From Nitrospiraceae bacterium (GTDB taxonomy: Bacteria; Nitrospirota; Nitrospiria; Nitrospirales; Nitrospiraceae), in assembly GCA_919902505.1 (NCBI GenBank), contig CAKKRE010000046.1:1-64000 (forward strand): a stretch of DNA of 64,000 nucleotides, read 5' to 3'. A model generated the notes under the pieces. It searched no databases. It worked only from the letters and a program-made list of their open reading frames with translations, and was not told the origin of the DNA. This document shows positions 9,408-18,830 of the stretch, piece by piece. The translations under genes and the position numbers were made by a program. Position 1 is the stretch's first letter. Each line of letters opens with the position of its first letter.

Positions 9408-10214
9408 ATGGAACCACAACTCGCGACCTCCTCCCCTCAGTCCACCCCGGCGACTCCATCATCGGAAGAGCTGCAGGCTGAATTGTTGGATATTCCTGAA
9501 CCACCCGACATGCCCCCGGCCGTGACGCCGCCCGGCTACGAGGATGCCCTCGCCGGCGCCGTCAAATACGTCCGCGCCAAACGTGGCGGCGACCTGGTGG
9601 GCATTATTCTCGTCGGCTCGGGCGCCCGACGGGCGGTGACCGCGCATAGCGATATCGATCTGATCGCCCTGGTCAAAGGGCCGGCCGACGGACAGGAAAT
9701 GATTCGTGTGGGAGACCGACTCGTGGACATCCGCTATGGCGAGCACAAGACCGTCGCCGAGGATCTGGCCTACTCTCCCCGTCTGGCTCCGTTGCTCCGC
9801 AAGGGACGGATCCTCTTCGATCACGAGGACATTGCGGCACAACTCATCGCCAAGGCCGCGCAACGATTCCGCCAGGGGCCGCCTCCAGCCGGCATTCATG
9901 AACGCATCCGCCTCAAAGCGGAGTGTCTGCACTGGCTGGGCAAAGTCGAGGACCTGCGCGATAAACCCAACACGGCGCACTATCTCCTGCAACTGTTCTT
10001 TGAGGACTGCGTGACGGCTTTCTTTCGCACCCGGGGACTCTGGTTCACGGCACCGGTCGATACGCTCCGGTTCCTGGCCTCACGCGACCCGGCACTCGGG
10101 GAACTGGCCAGCCAGTTTCTCAGCGCAGGCACACTGCATGACCGATTGACGTCCGGCCGTCGGTTTGCCGACCTCCTGTTTCGCGACATCCCCCTTCCGC
10201 CTCGCGTGGATTGA
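9408..10214 (+). CDS. Nucleotidyltransferase-domain protein
   Basis: GIILVGSGARRAVTAHSDIDLIALV matches the pol-beta NTase GSxxR...SDIDL motif. Confidence 0.7.
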   Translation: MEPQLATSSPQSTPATPSSEELQAELLDIPEPPDMPPAVTPPGYEDALAGAVKYVRAKRGGDLVGIILVGSGARRAVTAHSDIDLIALVKGPADGQEMIRVGDRLVDIRYGEHKTVAEDLAYSPRLAPLLRKGRILFDHEDIAAQLIAKAAQRFRQGPPPAGIHERIRLKAECLHWLGKVEDLRDKPNTAHYLLQLFFEDCVTAFFRTRGLWFTAPVDTLRFLASRDPALGELASQFLSAGTLHDRLTSGRRFADLLFRDIPLPPRVD

Positions 10215-10370
10215 CGGGGCCCGTCAAGGCGCTCGAATGCCGCCATCCGCTTGCATCGGCATCCGGTCGTGCTACCATCGGTACTCCACCGGATCTGTGC
10301 GGCAACAGGCCGCATGAGACCCGCTCAGTATCAGTGACTACGAACCGGCGATCACCAGAGAGGATAACCT

Positions 10371-11264
10371 ATGGAACTCGGATTTGTCGGACTCGGCAAG
10401 ATGGGCATGAACATGGTCACGCGCCTGCAGCAGGGTCGGCATCGCGTTGTGGCATACGACCGCGCGCCTGAAATAGTAAAACAGGCGGAAGATAAGGGTT
10501 GCGTCGGCGCCGCGTCGCTGAGCGACCTCGTCGCAAAACTGGCCGCCCCTCGCGCCGTCTGGATCATGGTCCCGTCGGGCGCGCCGACCGAGGAGACCAT
10601 TCAAGCCATCGCCGCCCTGCTTCAACCGGGCGATACCATCATCGACGGCGGCAACACCCGTTTCCACGACGATACCCGGCGCGCCGCCGAGCTGAAACAA
10701 CGAGGCATCCACTATGTCGATGTCGGCACCAGCGGCGGAATCTGGGGGCTGACGGTCGGCTATTGCCTCATGATCGGAGGTGAGAACGAGCCGGTCCAAC
10801 GATTGACACCGATCTTCCAGACGTTGGCGCCCGAGCAGGGCTGGGCTCACATGGGAACCCACGGCGCGGGCCACTACGTGAAAATGGTGCACAACGGAAT
10901 CGAATACAGCATGATGCAGGGCTACGCCGAGGGCTTTGAACTCATGGCAAAAAGCGAGTATCAACTGGACCTGGGCAAGATTGCCGATGTGTGGATGCAC
11001 GGCAGCGTGGTGCGATCCTGGCTGCTGGAGCTGGCCGTCGGCGCCTTGCAACAGGATCCGAAGCTCGAAAAGCTCAAAGGCTATGTGCAGGATTCCGGCG
11101 AGGGACGGTGGATGATTCAGGACGCGATCGATAAGGACGTGCCGGTGCCGACCCTCACCGCCGCACTGTTCACCAGATTCCGGTCACGACAGGAAGAGTC
11201 CTTCGCGGAGAAAATGCTGGCGGCTTTGCGCAACGCCTTCGGCGGACACAGCGTCCGCCGCTGA
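10371..11264 (+). CDS. gnd: 6-phosphogluconate dehydrogenase, decarboxylating, short type
   Basis: GFVGLGKMGMNMVTRL Rossmann motif, DGGNTRFHDD, VDVGTSGGIWGLTVGYCLMIGG; about 297 aa. Confidence 0.93.
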   Translation: MELGFVGLGKMGMNMVTRLQQGRHRVVAYDRAPEIVKQAEDKGCVGAASLSDLVAKLAAPRAVWIMVPSGAPTEETIQAIAALLQPGDTIIDGGNTRFHDDTRRAAELKQRGIHYVDVGTSGGIWGLTVGYCLMIGGENEPVQRLTPIFQTLAPEQGWAHMGTHGAGHYVKMVHNGIEYSMMQGYAEGFELMAKSEYQLDLGKIADVWMHGSVVRSWLLELAVGALQQDPKLEKLKGYVQDSGEGRWMIQDAIDKDVPVPTLTAALFTRFRSRQEESFAEKMLAALRNAFGGHSVRR

Positions 11265-11291
11265 GGCCTTAACCCAACGGACCACCACACC

Positions 11292-12836
11292 ATGTCTTCT
11301 CCAACGACTCCCGTGGACATCAAGCCTCTCCCCGAAGCCATCACGCCCGTTGAAGCCTGCACGCTCGTCATTTTCGGCGGTTCCGGAGACCTGGCCCGGC
11401 GACGGCTCATCCCGGCCGTCTACAATCTGCTCCTCGATGGTTTGTTGCCGGACAAATATGCGGTGATCGGACTGGGTCGCAAACCGATGAGTGATGCGGA
11501 GTTTCGCACTCTGGTGCGGGAAGGAGTCGTCGCCCATTCACGGCAAGCCCTGCTGGAGGACACCTGGCAGGCATTCGAGCGCCATCTGTTTTACATCCAG
11601 GGCGAAAACGAGGATGCCCAGACCTATCGCGCGCTTCGTACCAAGGCGGAGCAGATCGAACAGTCGATGCAGTTGCCCGGCAACCGGATTTTCTATCTGA
11701 GCATTCCCCCGAGTTCCTTCGCCTCGGTCTGCGAGGGATTGGCGCAGTCGGGCCTGGCGACTCCGCCCGCCGGTTCGTCGCCCTACTCAAGAATCATCGT
11801 GGAAAAGCCCGTCGGTCGCGACCTCGCGTCCGCGCAAGAGATCAACGAGGTCACCGGCAAGGTCTTCGACGAGTCGCAAATTTTCCGCATCGACCACTAC
11901 CTGGGAAAAGAGACCGTTCAGAACCTCATGGTCGTCCGGTTCGCCAACAGTATCTTCGAGCCGATCTGGAACCACAAATACATCGACCACGTCCAAATTA
12001 CCGTCAGCGAAGCGGAGGGCGTCGGAACGCGGGCCACGTATTATGAAGAGGCCGGCGCCCTGCGGGACATGATTCAAAATCATCTCCTGCAGCTGCTCTG
12101 CCTCGTCGCAATGGAGCCGCCCTACTCGCTCGATCCCAACGTGGTGCGCAATGCCAAGATGGAAGTGTTGCGCTGTCTCCGGCCCATCGTCGGTAAGGAT
12201 GTCGAACACTATACCGTCCGGGCGCAGTATGCGCAGGGAACCGCGCATGGCCAGGCCGTGCCGGGATACCGTCGTGAGAAGGGGGTGAGCCCCGACTCCA
12301 TCACCGAAACGTATGTGGCGGTGAAAGCGTTCGTGGAAAACTGGCGCTGGTCCGGCGTGCCGTTTTACCTTCGAACCGGAAAAGCCTTGCCGAAGCGCGC
12401 GAGCGAAGTCGCCGTCCAATTCAAAGACATTCCCCAGATTCTCTTCAACGCGAACCCCGCGAATCCTCAACCGGCGAATGTCCTGACCCTGCGGATCCAG
12501 CCGGATGAAGGCCTCTCGCTACGCATCATTTCGCGAGTTCCCGGCACACGCGCACAAACGCATCCGGTGGAAATGGACTTCCAGTACAGCGACGTCTTCG
12601 GGTGCCCGTCTCCGGAGGCTTACGAGCGACTGCTGTTGGATGTCATGGCGGGCGACGCCTCACGGTTCATGCGCCGCGATGCCGTAGAAGCCTCATGGGA
12701 CTGGGTGACGAAAATCCTGGATGGATGGGCTCAGCAAAAACTCCGCTGGTTGCCGGAATATTCCGCGGGAACGTGGGGCCCGGTGGAAGCCGAACGGATG
12801 ATTCAAAACGACGGGCGCGCCTGGCGCATTCTTTAA
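11292..12836 (+). CDS. zwf: Glucose-6-phosphate dehydrogenase
   Basis: TLVIFGGSGDLARRRLIPAVYNLL and RIDHYLGKETVQN active-site signature. Confidence 0.97.
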   Translation: MSSPTTPVDIKPLPEAITPVEACTLVIFGGSGDLARRRLIPAVYNLLLDGLLPDKYAVIGLGRKPMSDAEFRTLVREGVVAHSRQALLEDTWQAFERHLFYIQGENEDAQTYRALRTKAEQIEQSMQLPGNRIFYLSIPPSSFASVCEGLAQSGLATPPAGSSPYSRIIVEKPVGRDLASAQEINEVTGKVFDESQIFRIDHYLGKETVQNLMVVRFANSIFEPIWNHKYIDHVQITVSEAEGVGTRATYYEEAGALRDMIQNHLLQLLCLVAMEPPYSLDPNVVRNAKMEVLRCLRPIVGKDVEHYTVRAQYAQGTAHGQAVPGYRREKGVSPDSITETYVAVKAFVENWRWSGVPFYLRTGKALPKRASEVAVQFKDIPQILFNANPANPQPANVLTLRIQPDEGLSLRIISRVPGTRAQTHPVEMDFQYSDVFGCPSPEAYERLLLDVMAGDASRFMRRDAVEASWDWVTKILDGWAQQKLRWLPEYSAGTWGPVEAERMIQNDGRAWRIL

Positions 12837-13013
12837 CCCGGATTATTCATGCATGCCGTCGCGAGGCGTTTGAGACTGAAGCCCGCCGGGGTTTCTCGCA
12901 CGTAAGGCCGACGCAGGCGTACGCGCAGTCCGTCGAGGAGGCCGAACGAGAAAAACCCCGCCGGGCGAGAGGATCGGACGCCGGAGCAGGTATTCATGAA
13001 TAGTCCGGGTTAA
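12833..13013 (-). repeat. MITE-like interspersed repeat, copy B (flanked by TTAA)
   Basis: TTAACCCGGATTATTCATGCAT ... TATTCATGAATAGTCCGGGTTAA; interior is the reverse-orientation homologue of copies A and C. Confidence 0.9.
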
Positions 13014-13324
13014 GCCAATCCGAGCTGCTTGCGAATCTCGTCTTTCCTGCCGATACCTCCGATGAACCGCACGAATTCGCCTCGCTCGAACAGGGCCAAG
13101 ACCGGCAGTGAGCTGATGTCCAGTTCAGCGGGAATCTGAAAATTCTCCTGCACGTTCATCTTCACAATCTTCACTGCCGACGCGACGTCCTCCTGCAATT
13201 GCTCCAACTGCTTCAACAGGGCCATGCAATGACCGCAGCCCGGTTGCCAGAATTCCACCAGCACCGGCATCGCAGCCTGCTCCACTTCACGGACGAAATT
13301 TCGATCAGTCACATCCTGAATCAT
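13010..13324 (-). CDS. Thioredoxin-family protein
   Basis: VLVEFWQPGCGHCMALLKQLEQL (CxxC) and SLPVLALFERGEFV. Confidence 0.85.
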   Translation of the reverse strand: MIQDVTDRNFVREVEQAAMPVLVEFWQPGCGHCMALLKQLEQLQEDVASAVKIVKMNVQENFQIPAELDISSLPVLALFERGEFVRFIGGIGRKDEIRKQLGLA

Positions 13325-13983
13325 GTGCCTGATGGCCTGGCAGGAGAAACGGCTGCCGTAGGGGGAAAGAGCTGTTCGTAAAGCAATCGACCGAACAGCT
13401 GGTAGCCGCGGGCCGTGAGATGGAGGCCATCGTTCGAGTAGGGTTCGGCCAGCATGAGTGAGTCCGGATCGGCCGTCGCGGTGAACAAATCGAAATAGCG
13501 CAGCCCTTTCCTCTCCGCATAGTCCGCAATCAAGCTATTCAACTGTTGCCGCCGTTGAATATGCCCGGCGAGCCAGGCGGCGGCATCGGGATGGTCCGTT
13601 CCCGCATCGACACGAATCGACGGCACGGTCACAGGAACCGGAACGATCGACGCGGCCCTCGCCGATTCATACATCTTGACGAGATTCCGCATGATTTCTG
13701 CCGGATCGGCGTTCCAGCCCAAATCATTCGTTCCTCCGAGAATGATGACCATCTGAGGCTTACGGTCGAGCACCGTGCCGCGAAACCGCAGCACCATTTC
13801 GCCGGTGGCTTCGCCGCAGATCCCGCTGATCTCGACTCGCCCCCGGTGGCCGAGGCATTCCTGCAAGACAAGACCATAGGGAGTCTCTCGCTCATGAGCG
13901 TTGGTCGGGCCGGGGGTTTGATACCCTGCCGTGAGGCTATCGCCGAAACAACAAATGAGCGGTGGTTGGGGTGATGCCGTCAC
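13321..13983 (-). CDS. SGNH/GDSL hydrolase
   Basis: ICCFGDSLTAGYQTPG, GGTNDLGW and SNDGLHLTARGYQ blocks. Confidence 0.85.
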   Translation of the reverse strand: MTASPQPPLICCFGDSLTAGYQTPGPTNAHERETPYGLVLQECLGHRGRVEISGICGEATGEMVLRFRGTVLDRKPQMVIILGGTNDLGWNADPAEIMRNLVKMYESARAASIVPVPVTVPSIRVDAGTDHPDAAAWLAGHIQRRQQLNSLIADYAERKGLRYFDLFTATADPDSLMLAEPYSNDGLHLTARGYQLFGRLLYEQLFPPTAAVSPARPSGT

Positions 13984-14135
13984 GAAGCGATTCTACTGTT
14001 CCGGACAACTCGACGCAATGCGGGAGTCCGGCGATCGACCGGCGCGGCTCGACGCCCGGACCGGTTGCCGGAACGCCTGCGCGGAGCGGCTATTTTCTTG
14101 ACGAAAAAGAGACCTCACGGTACGACTGAACACAT

Positions 14136-15992
14136 ATGGAACCGACAGCACCGCTCGAAGAAGGCGCTCCACTTGTGCCCTGTGTAAAACCAGGGGCCGA
14201 TCCGGAAGCGGCCATGGTCAAGCAGTTGCTCAAGCTGCTCGACAAAGCCGCAAAGTCGGCACGAACCTACGGCACCAAAAACCCTGTCGCCCAGCGCTTC
14301 TTTCAGCAGTTTTACGACGACCTCACGAAGCATCTCACGGTTCACACCCCTCTCGCCCTCTTAGTCCAACGCGATCAACTGTTTTTCAGAAACGAAGTCG
14401 TCTATCAACCGGAGCGCGATGCGACCGGAGACAGCTTTGCCTTCAAGATGTACGCCGACGGAATTCGCGAATTGAGCTTCCATCATGGCCTCACGCAGGA
14501 GGATCTGGCTTTTTTCCTGGATGCGCTTTGGGGGACGCCCACCGGCGAGGCAGGATCGGCAGAGGAGCCGATCGACGTGGAAGAAGACGATGACATCGTG
14601 ACGCGAATGTGGGCCAAGAATCTGGACACCATCACCCTGGTCACCGCAGAGGAACTCGTTCGGTCGTCCGGTTTCGGACTGGACGAGCTTGAGTTACAGA
14701 CACAGGGCTATATGAGCATGTCGGTCACCTCGCTGCGAGACCTGCTCGACCGCGAGCGCGCAGCGGCGGCCCCCGAAAAAGACAACAAAACCGAAACAGC
14801 CGATCAGGAAGGTGGCGGACACACCGGCAGCGGCGCACACAGAAACCGTCGCTTCCAGGCCAACGTCGTCGGCTATGACGTCTCCCAAGAAGAGCATGCC
14901 GTCTTGACTCAAGAGATCCAGCGCGAAACCGAGCGTGATGCCACGGCGTATATTCTCGACATCCTCACGGCAGTGTTGGCCTCTGAACCGTCCCCCGCTT
15001 TGCTGACAAAATTATTCGAGGTCTGGGATCACGTGCTGGATGTGCTGATTCTCGGCGGACATTGGACACAGCTCGAAACCGTCTTGACACTCTTGCAGGA
15101 TGCCGACGCGGTGCGCCCCGATCTGTCAGAGGCGCACAAGCAGCAGCTCGCCGGCCTGTTCGAAGGATTGAGCCGCCCCGAGCGACTGAAGGCGATCGGA
15201 CTTCACCTGAATCACGCCCTCCACGCCAAGACAGAAGGTCTCCTGACCCTCCTCCTGATGATGAAACAGGATTCGATCCCGGGACTCTGCTCGTTGCTCG
15301 CCAACTTGGATACGCCTTCGCATCAAGCCGTGGTCATGGAAGCCCTGCAGACGGTCGCGCGTGACCATTCCGAGGCGATCGTGCGAGGCTTGACCGACAA
15401 GCGGCCGACCTACGTGAGAAATCTGCTGACGCTCATTTCCCGATGGGGCGACGCACGCTTTGCCGACCACGTCGAAAAAACGCTTCGGCACCCGGAATCC
15501 ACCGTCCGACGCGAAGCCCTTCGGATCCTGGCCACCATCCGGCCGTCCGGTAACGGCACGAAGTTGGTCGGCCTACTGAGTGACGGCGACGAGACCGTTC
15601 GCCTCACTGCCATGAAGGTGCTCTCCAGCGGACAGTACAGCGCCGGCTTCTCCGCCTGGGCCCCGTTCGTCACCGCCGATGACTTTCATGATCGGTCGCC
15701 CGCCGAAAAACGCGCGATCTATGTAGCCCTCAAACAGACCGCCGCCGACGACGCCGTGCCCTATTGGCAGGGCCTGTTGACGGAATGGTCCTGGACCAAC
15801 CGGAAGAAGAAGGAAGAACTCGCCATACTGGCGGCGGACATTCTCGGCAAGCTGGCGACACCCCCAGCGTTGGCCGCACTCGAAGTCGGACAGAAGAAGG
15901 GCGGTACCGCCGTCCGCCAGGCCTGCAGCGCGGCGCTCTCCGCCGCCAACCGTCAACAACGGCAGTCCCTTCCCTCGGCCGCGAATTCTTGA
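14136..15992 (+). CDS. HEAT-repeat domain protein
   Basis: C-terminal HEAT-like repeats (ESTVRREALRILATIRPSGNGTKLVGLLSDGDETVRLTAMKVL). Confidence 0.75.
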   Translation: MEPTAPLEEGAPLVPCVKPGADPEAAMVKQLLKLLDKAAKSARTYGTKNPVAQRFFQQFYDDLTKHLTVHTPLALLVQRDQLFFRNEVVYQPERDATGDSFAFKMYADGIRELSFHHGLTQEDLAFFLDALWGTPTGEAGSAEEPIDVEEDDDIVTRMWAKNLDTITLVTAEELVRSSGFGLDELELQTQGYMSMSVTSLRDLLDRERAAAAPEKDNKTETADQEGGGHTGSGAHRNRRFQANVVGYDVSQEEHAVLTQEIQRETERDATAYILDILTAVLASEPSPALLTKLFEVWDHVLDVLILGGHWTQLETVLTLLQDADAVRPDLSEAHKQQLAGLFEGLSRPERLKAIGLHLNHALHAKTEGLLTLLLMMKQDSIPGLCSLLANLDTPSHQAVVMEALQTVARDHSEAIVRGLTDKRPTYVRNLLTLISRWGDARFADHVEKTLRHPESTVRREALRILATIRPSGNGTKLVGLLSDGDETVRLTAMKVLSSGQYSAGFSAWAPFVTADDFHDRSPAEKRAIYVALKQTAADDAVPYWQGLLTEWSWTNRKKKEELAILAADILGKLATPPALAALEVGQKKGGTAVRQACSAALSAANRQQRQSLPSAANS

Positions 15993-16009
15993 TTGCGAGG
16001 AGACGACCA

Positions 16010-17608
16010 GTGACCGATACGCCCTCCCCCGTCAACCCGGCCCCTACCTCCGACGACGCGCATCCGATTCTCACCCATGAACGGTCCCTGGCCAATAAGA
16101 TCGCCAAAGGCTCAGAAGCCGGAGACATCCTCGACCAGCAACTGGCCATGCTGGGGATTCAGCTCGTCACCCAGTTGAACGTCCTCATCAAGACATCGCG
16201 GATCCATGGACGCACGAATGCCGCGCTCGACACACCCGTGGACTCCATGCTCACGCTGGTGAAGACGCTGGCAGCGGATCATCCGGTCGTCCTCCGGTTG
16301 CAAAGCGACTTCTTGTTTCTGGGAGATACTCACCTGAAGATGAGCTCGCAACAAATGGCCGTCTTTGCGAGCATTATCGAAGCCTTGAATAAGTGGCATA
16401 TCGGCGGGGTGTCGTTCGCGTCGACGGCTGACTCGAAGGATTTTCGGGAGTTTGCCTATCTTTTCGTCAGTCTTGACCCGGACAAACATACCCTCACCGA
16501 TCTTCAAGAGGCCATGCAGGCTGCGGGCATCAAGGGCATCGAACTCGAAGAACCCCGCTCGCTTCAACTTCAGCATCTGAACGACACAGAGTCGGCTGGA
16601 GGTACTACCGGCGCGCATACAGGTGGCTCATCGAACGGCTCGGAGAGTTTGAAAGAGAAACGAAAGGCTCTGGCCAAAGGCGGGTACGCGAAAGCATCGG
16701 CGGCGCTCGGCGACCTGGTCAAGAATACGCGCGGCGGCGGGACCGTGAGCTTCAAACAGGCCAAACGCGCGATTCAGAACATCGTCGAGCTGATGATGCG
16801 GGATGAATCGACCCTCTTAGGCCTGACCAATCTGCGCTGCCACGATCAATATACGCACAATCACTCCGTCAACGTCTCATTGCTTGCCATGGCCCTCGGT
16901 AACCGGGCCGGTTATCCGAAAGTCGAGCTGGCCGATCTCGGATTGTCGGCGCTGTTCCACGACGTCGGGAAATGCGCCATTTCTCTGGACGTGTTGAACA
17001 AACCCGGAGAATTTACGCAGGAGGAATGGACGGTGATGCGGTCGCACCCGATCGAAGGCGTCTTCACCCTCGTCAAATCTCGTGGCATCAACAATGTGCC
17101 GGCGCGGATGGCGGCTGCCTCGTTCGAGCACCATATGAACTACGACTACTCGGGATACCCCAAACTCAAGGTGCCCTGGACGCAAACGGTCGCCAGCCGG
17201 ATCATCACGATCGCCGATTGTTACGATGCGATGACATCCTCCCGGGTGTATCGACGGGAACCGATGTCTCCCGCGAACGTGTTGAAGTTTATGTTCGGAA
17301 AGAGCGGCCAGTCGTTCGATCCGATCCTGCTCAAGCTCTTCGTCAACTGTGTGGGGATCATCCCGATCGGCAGTCTCATCCGACTCGACTCCGGCCCCCT
17401 GGCCGTCGTCATCAAGCCGGCGCAGGACAAGACCAATGCCGAACGCCCGTTGGTTCGAGTGATTACGGATGAGAGCGGCACATCCATCGAGGACGGCCCT
17501 GAACTCGACCTGACCGAGCAGGATGAGGCCGGAAACTACACCCACAGTATCCTGCAGCTCGTCGATAACGCCGAATATCGCTTCGACACCGGCCGGTACT
17601 TCGTCTAG
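16010..17608 (+). CDS. HD-GYP domain protein (putative c-di-GMP phosphodiesterase)
   Basis: GTG start in frame after GCGAGGAG; HNHSVNVSLLAMALG, LFHDVGK, HHMNYDYSGYP, ADCYDAMTSSRVYR. Confidence 0.88.
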   Translation: MTDTPSPVNPAPTSDDAHPILTHERSLANKIAKGSEAGDILDQQLAMLGIQLVTQLNVLIKTSRIHGRTNAALDTPVDSMLTLVKTLAADHPVVLRLQSDFLFLGDTHLKMSSQQMAVFASIIEALNKWHIGGVSFASTADSKDFREFAYLFVSLDPDKHTLTDLQEAMQAAGIKGIELEEPRSLQLQHLNDTESAGGTTGAHTGGSSNGSESLKEKRKALAKGGYAKASAALGDLVKNTRGGGTVSFKQAKRAIQNIVELMMRDESTLLGLTNLRCHDQYTHNHSVNVSLLAMALGNRAGYPKVELADLGLSALFHDVGKCAISLDVLNKPGEFTQEEWTVMRSHPIEGVFTLVKSRGINNVPARMAAASFEHHMNYDYSGYPKLKVPWTQTVASRIITIADCYDAMTSSRVYRREPMSPANVLKFMFGKSGQSFDPILLKLFVNCVGIIPIGSLIRLDSGPLAVVIKPAQDKTNAERPLVRVITDESGTSIEDGPELDLTEQDEAGNYTHSILQLVDNAEYRFDTGRYFV

Positions 17609-17652
17609 CCCGGACTCCTCCGCCCCTTCGCCCTCGTCGGCCCCCTGAATCG

Positions 17653-18057
17653 TTACCGCTTGCTCTCAGGCGGAGGCCAGTCCATGACGATGTGTCTGCC
17701 GCAATAAAAACAGGCCACCCGATATTTCGCCTTGCGCCGAGGATTCGGCATGGAGATAAAGACAACCGGCGTCTCGTCGAACGGACAGACCGGCTGCTGA
17801 TGCATGAGATGTTCGTCGGCCATCAACTCAAGGGCGGCGTTGTCCCAGGGAGGGGTGAGTTGCTCCTGCCCCGTGAGACTGGTGTGCCAGCCGCACCGCT
17901 CACAGCGCAGGTCGAAGGTTTTCACCCGATCGCGCGTCTGGGATTGGTCGACCGTTTCGACCGGTCCCGGACATCCGGCCTGCTCACAACTGATGGCTTC
18001 GTGTTGGAGTGCGCGCACGAAGAGTCGATGCGTCTGCTGTTGGTCCGAAGGTCGCAT
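17653..18057 (-). CDS. Cysteine-motif (zinc-ribbon-like) hypothetical protein
   Basis: CERCGW, CPFDETP, CFYCGRHIVMDW; start set to an internal ATG because the upstream extension looks non-coding. Confidence 0.55.
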   Translation of the reverse strand: MRPSDQQQTHRLFVRALQHEAISCEQAGCPGPVETVDQSQTRDRVKTFDLRCERCGWHTSLTGQEQLTPPWDNAALELMADEHLMHQQPVCPFDETPVVFISMPNPRRKAKYRVACFYCGRHIVMDWPPPESKR

Positions 18058-18269
18058 GAGATCCTTTCTCACCCGCTCTGTGGGAACACCTACCCGGATG
18101 TCGGAACGCTGACGGACGTTGCCAGGCTTATAGCCACCGACATCCCTCCTGTCAATTCGCCTGTCCCTTCGATGACACTTCGATGGCGCCCTCCTTGACA
18201 CGATCACGACGGGCGGCTATTCTCCCGAGGTTTGTAGCAGACATTTTTTTCGGCGAAAGGAGTCCCGAG

Positions 18270-18827
18270 ATGGGTGTGAAGTGGCAAGGAGCAGGCCGGC
18301 GCGCGGCAGTGGTCGGAGTTCTCGTCGCAGCGACCCTCGGCCTGTTCTCGACGAGTCCGGCGGCGGAATTCAAAATGGGGGTCATCGATCCTCAAGTGGT
18401 GCTGGAAAAAAGCAAAGCCGGTAAGCGGGCGCTGGACGGGTTGCGGGAGTATGTGGCGACACGCCAGAAGCTCCTGTCCAGGGATGAAGAAGAGTTGCGC
18501 AACACCGAGAAACAGCTCAAGGAGCAGGCCTCCAAATTGACCGACGCCGAAAAGAAAGAGAAGGACACTTCCTTCCGCGCCAAAATTCAGGATTACCAGA
18601 AGCGCGCCCAGGAGTTTAATCAGGAATTGCAGGGCAAGCAGAAGGAACTCGTGGACGAATATATGAAGAAGATTGCCGTCGCCACCCAGGCCGTCGCCGA
18701 TAAGGCCGGGTACCAACTGGTGTTGGATAAGGGCAGCGAGCAGACCGTGAAGATCGTGATCTTCAACAAAGACACCATCGATTTGACCGAGCAAGTCATC
18801 AAGGAATTCGACCGCACGAACAAGTAG
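18270..18827 (+). CDS. OmpH/Skp-family periplasmic chaperone-like protein
   Basis: Signal peptide then KMGVIDPQVVLEKSKAGKRALDGLREY and a long coiled coil. Confidence 0.8.
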   Translation: MGVKWQGAGRRAAVVGVLVAATLGLFSTSPAAEFKMGVIDPQVVLEKSKAGKRALDGLREYVATRQKLLSRDEEELRNTEKQLKEQASKLTDAEKKEKDTSFRAKIQDYQKRAQEFNQELQGKQKELVDEYMKKIAVATQAVADKAGYQLVLDKGSEQTVKIVIFNKDTIDLTEQVIKEFDRTNK

Positions 18828-18830
18828 TAC

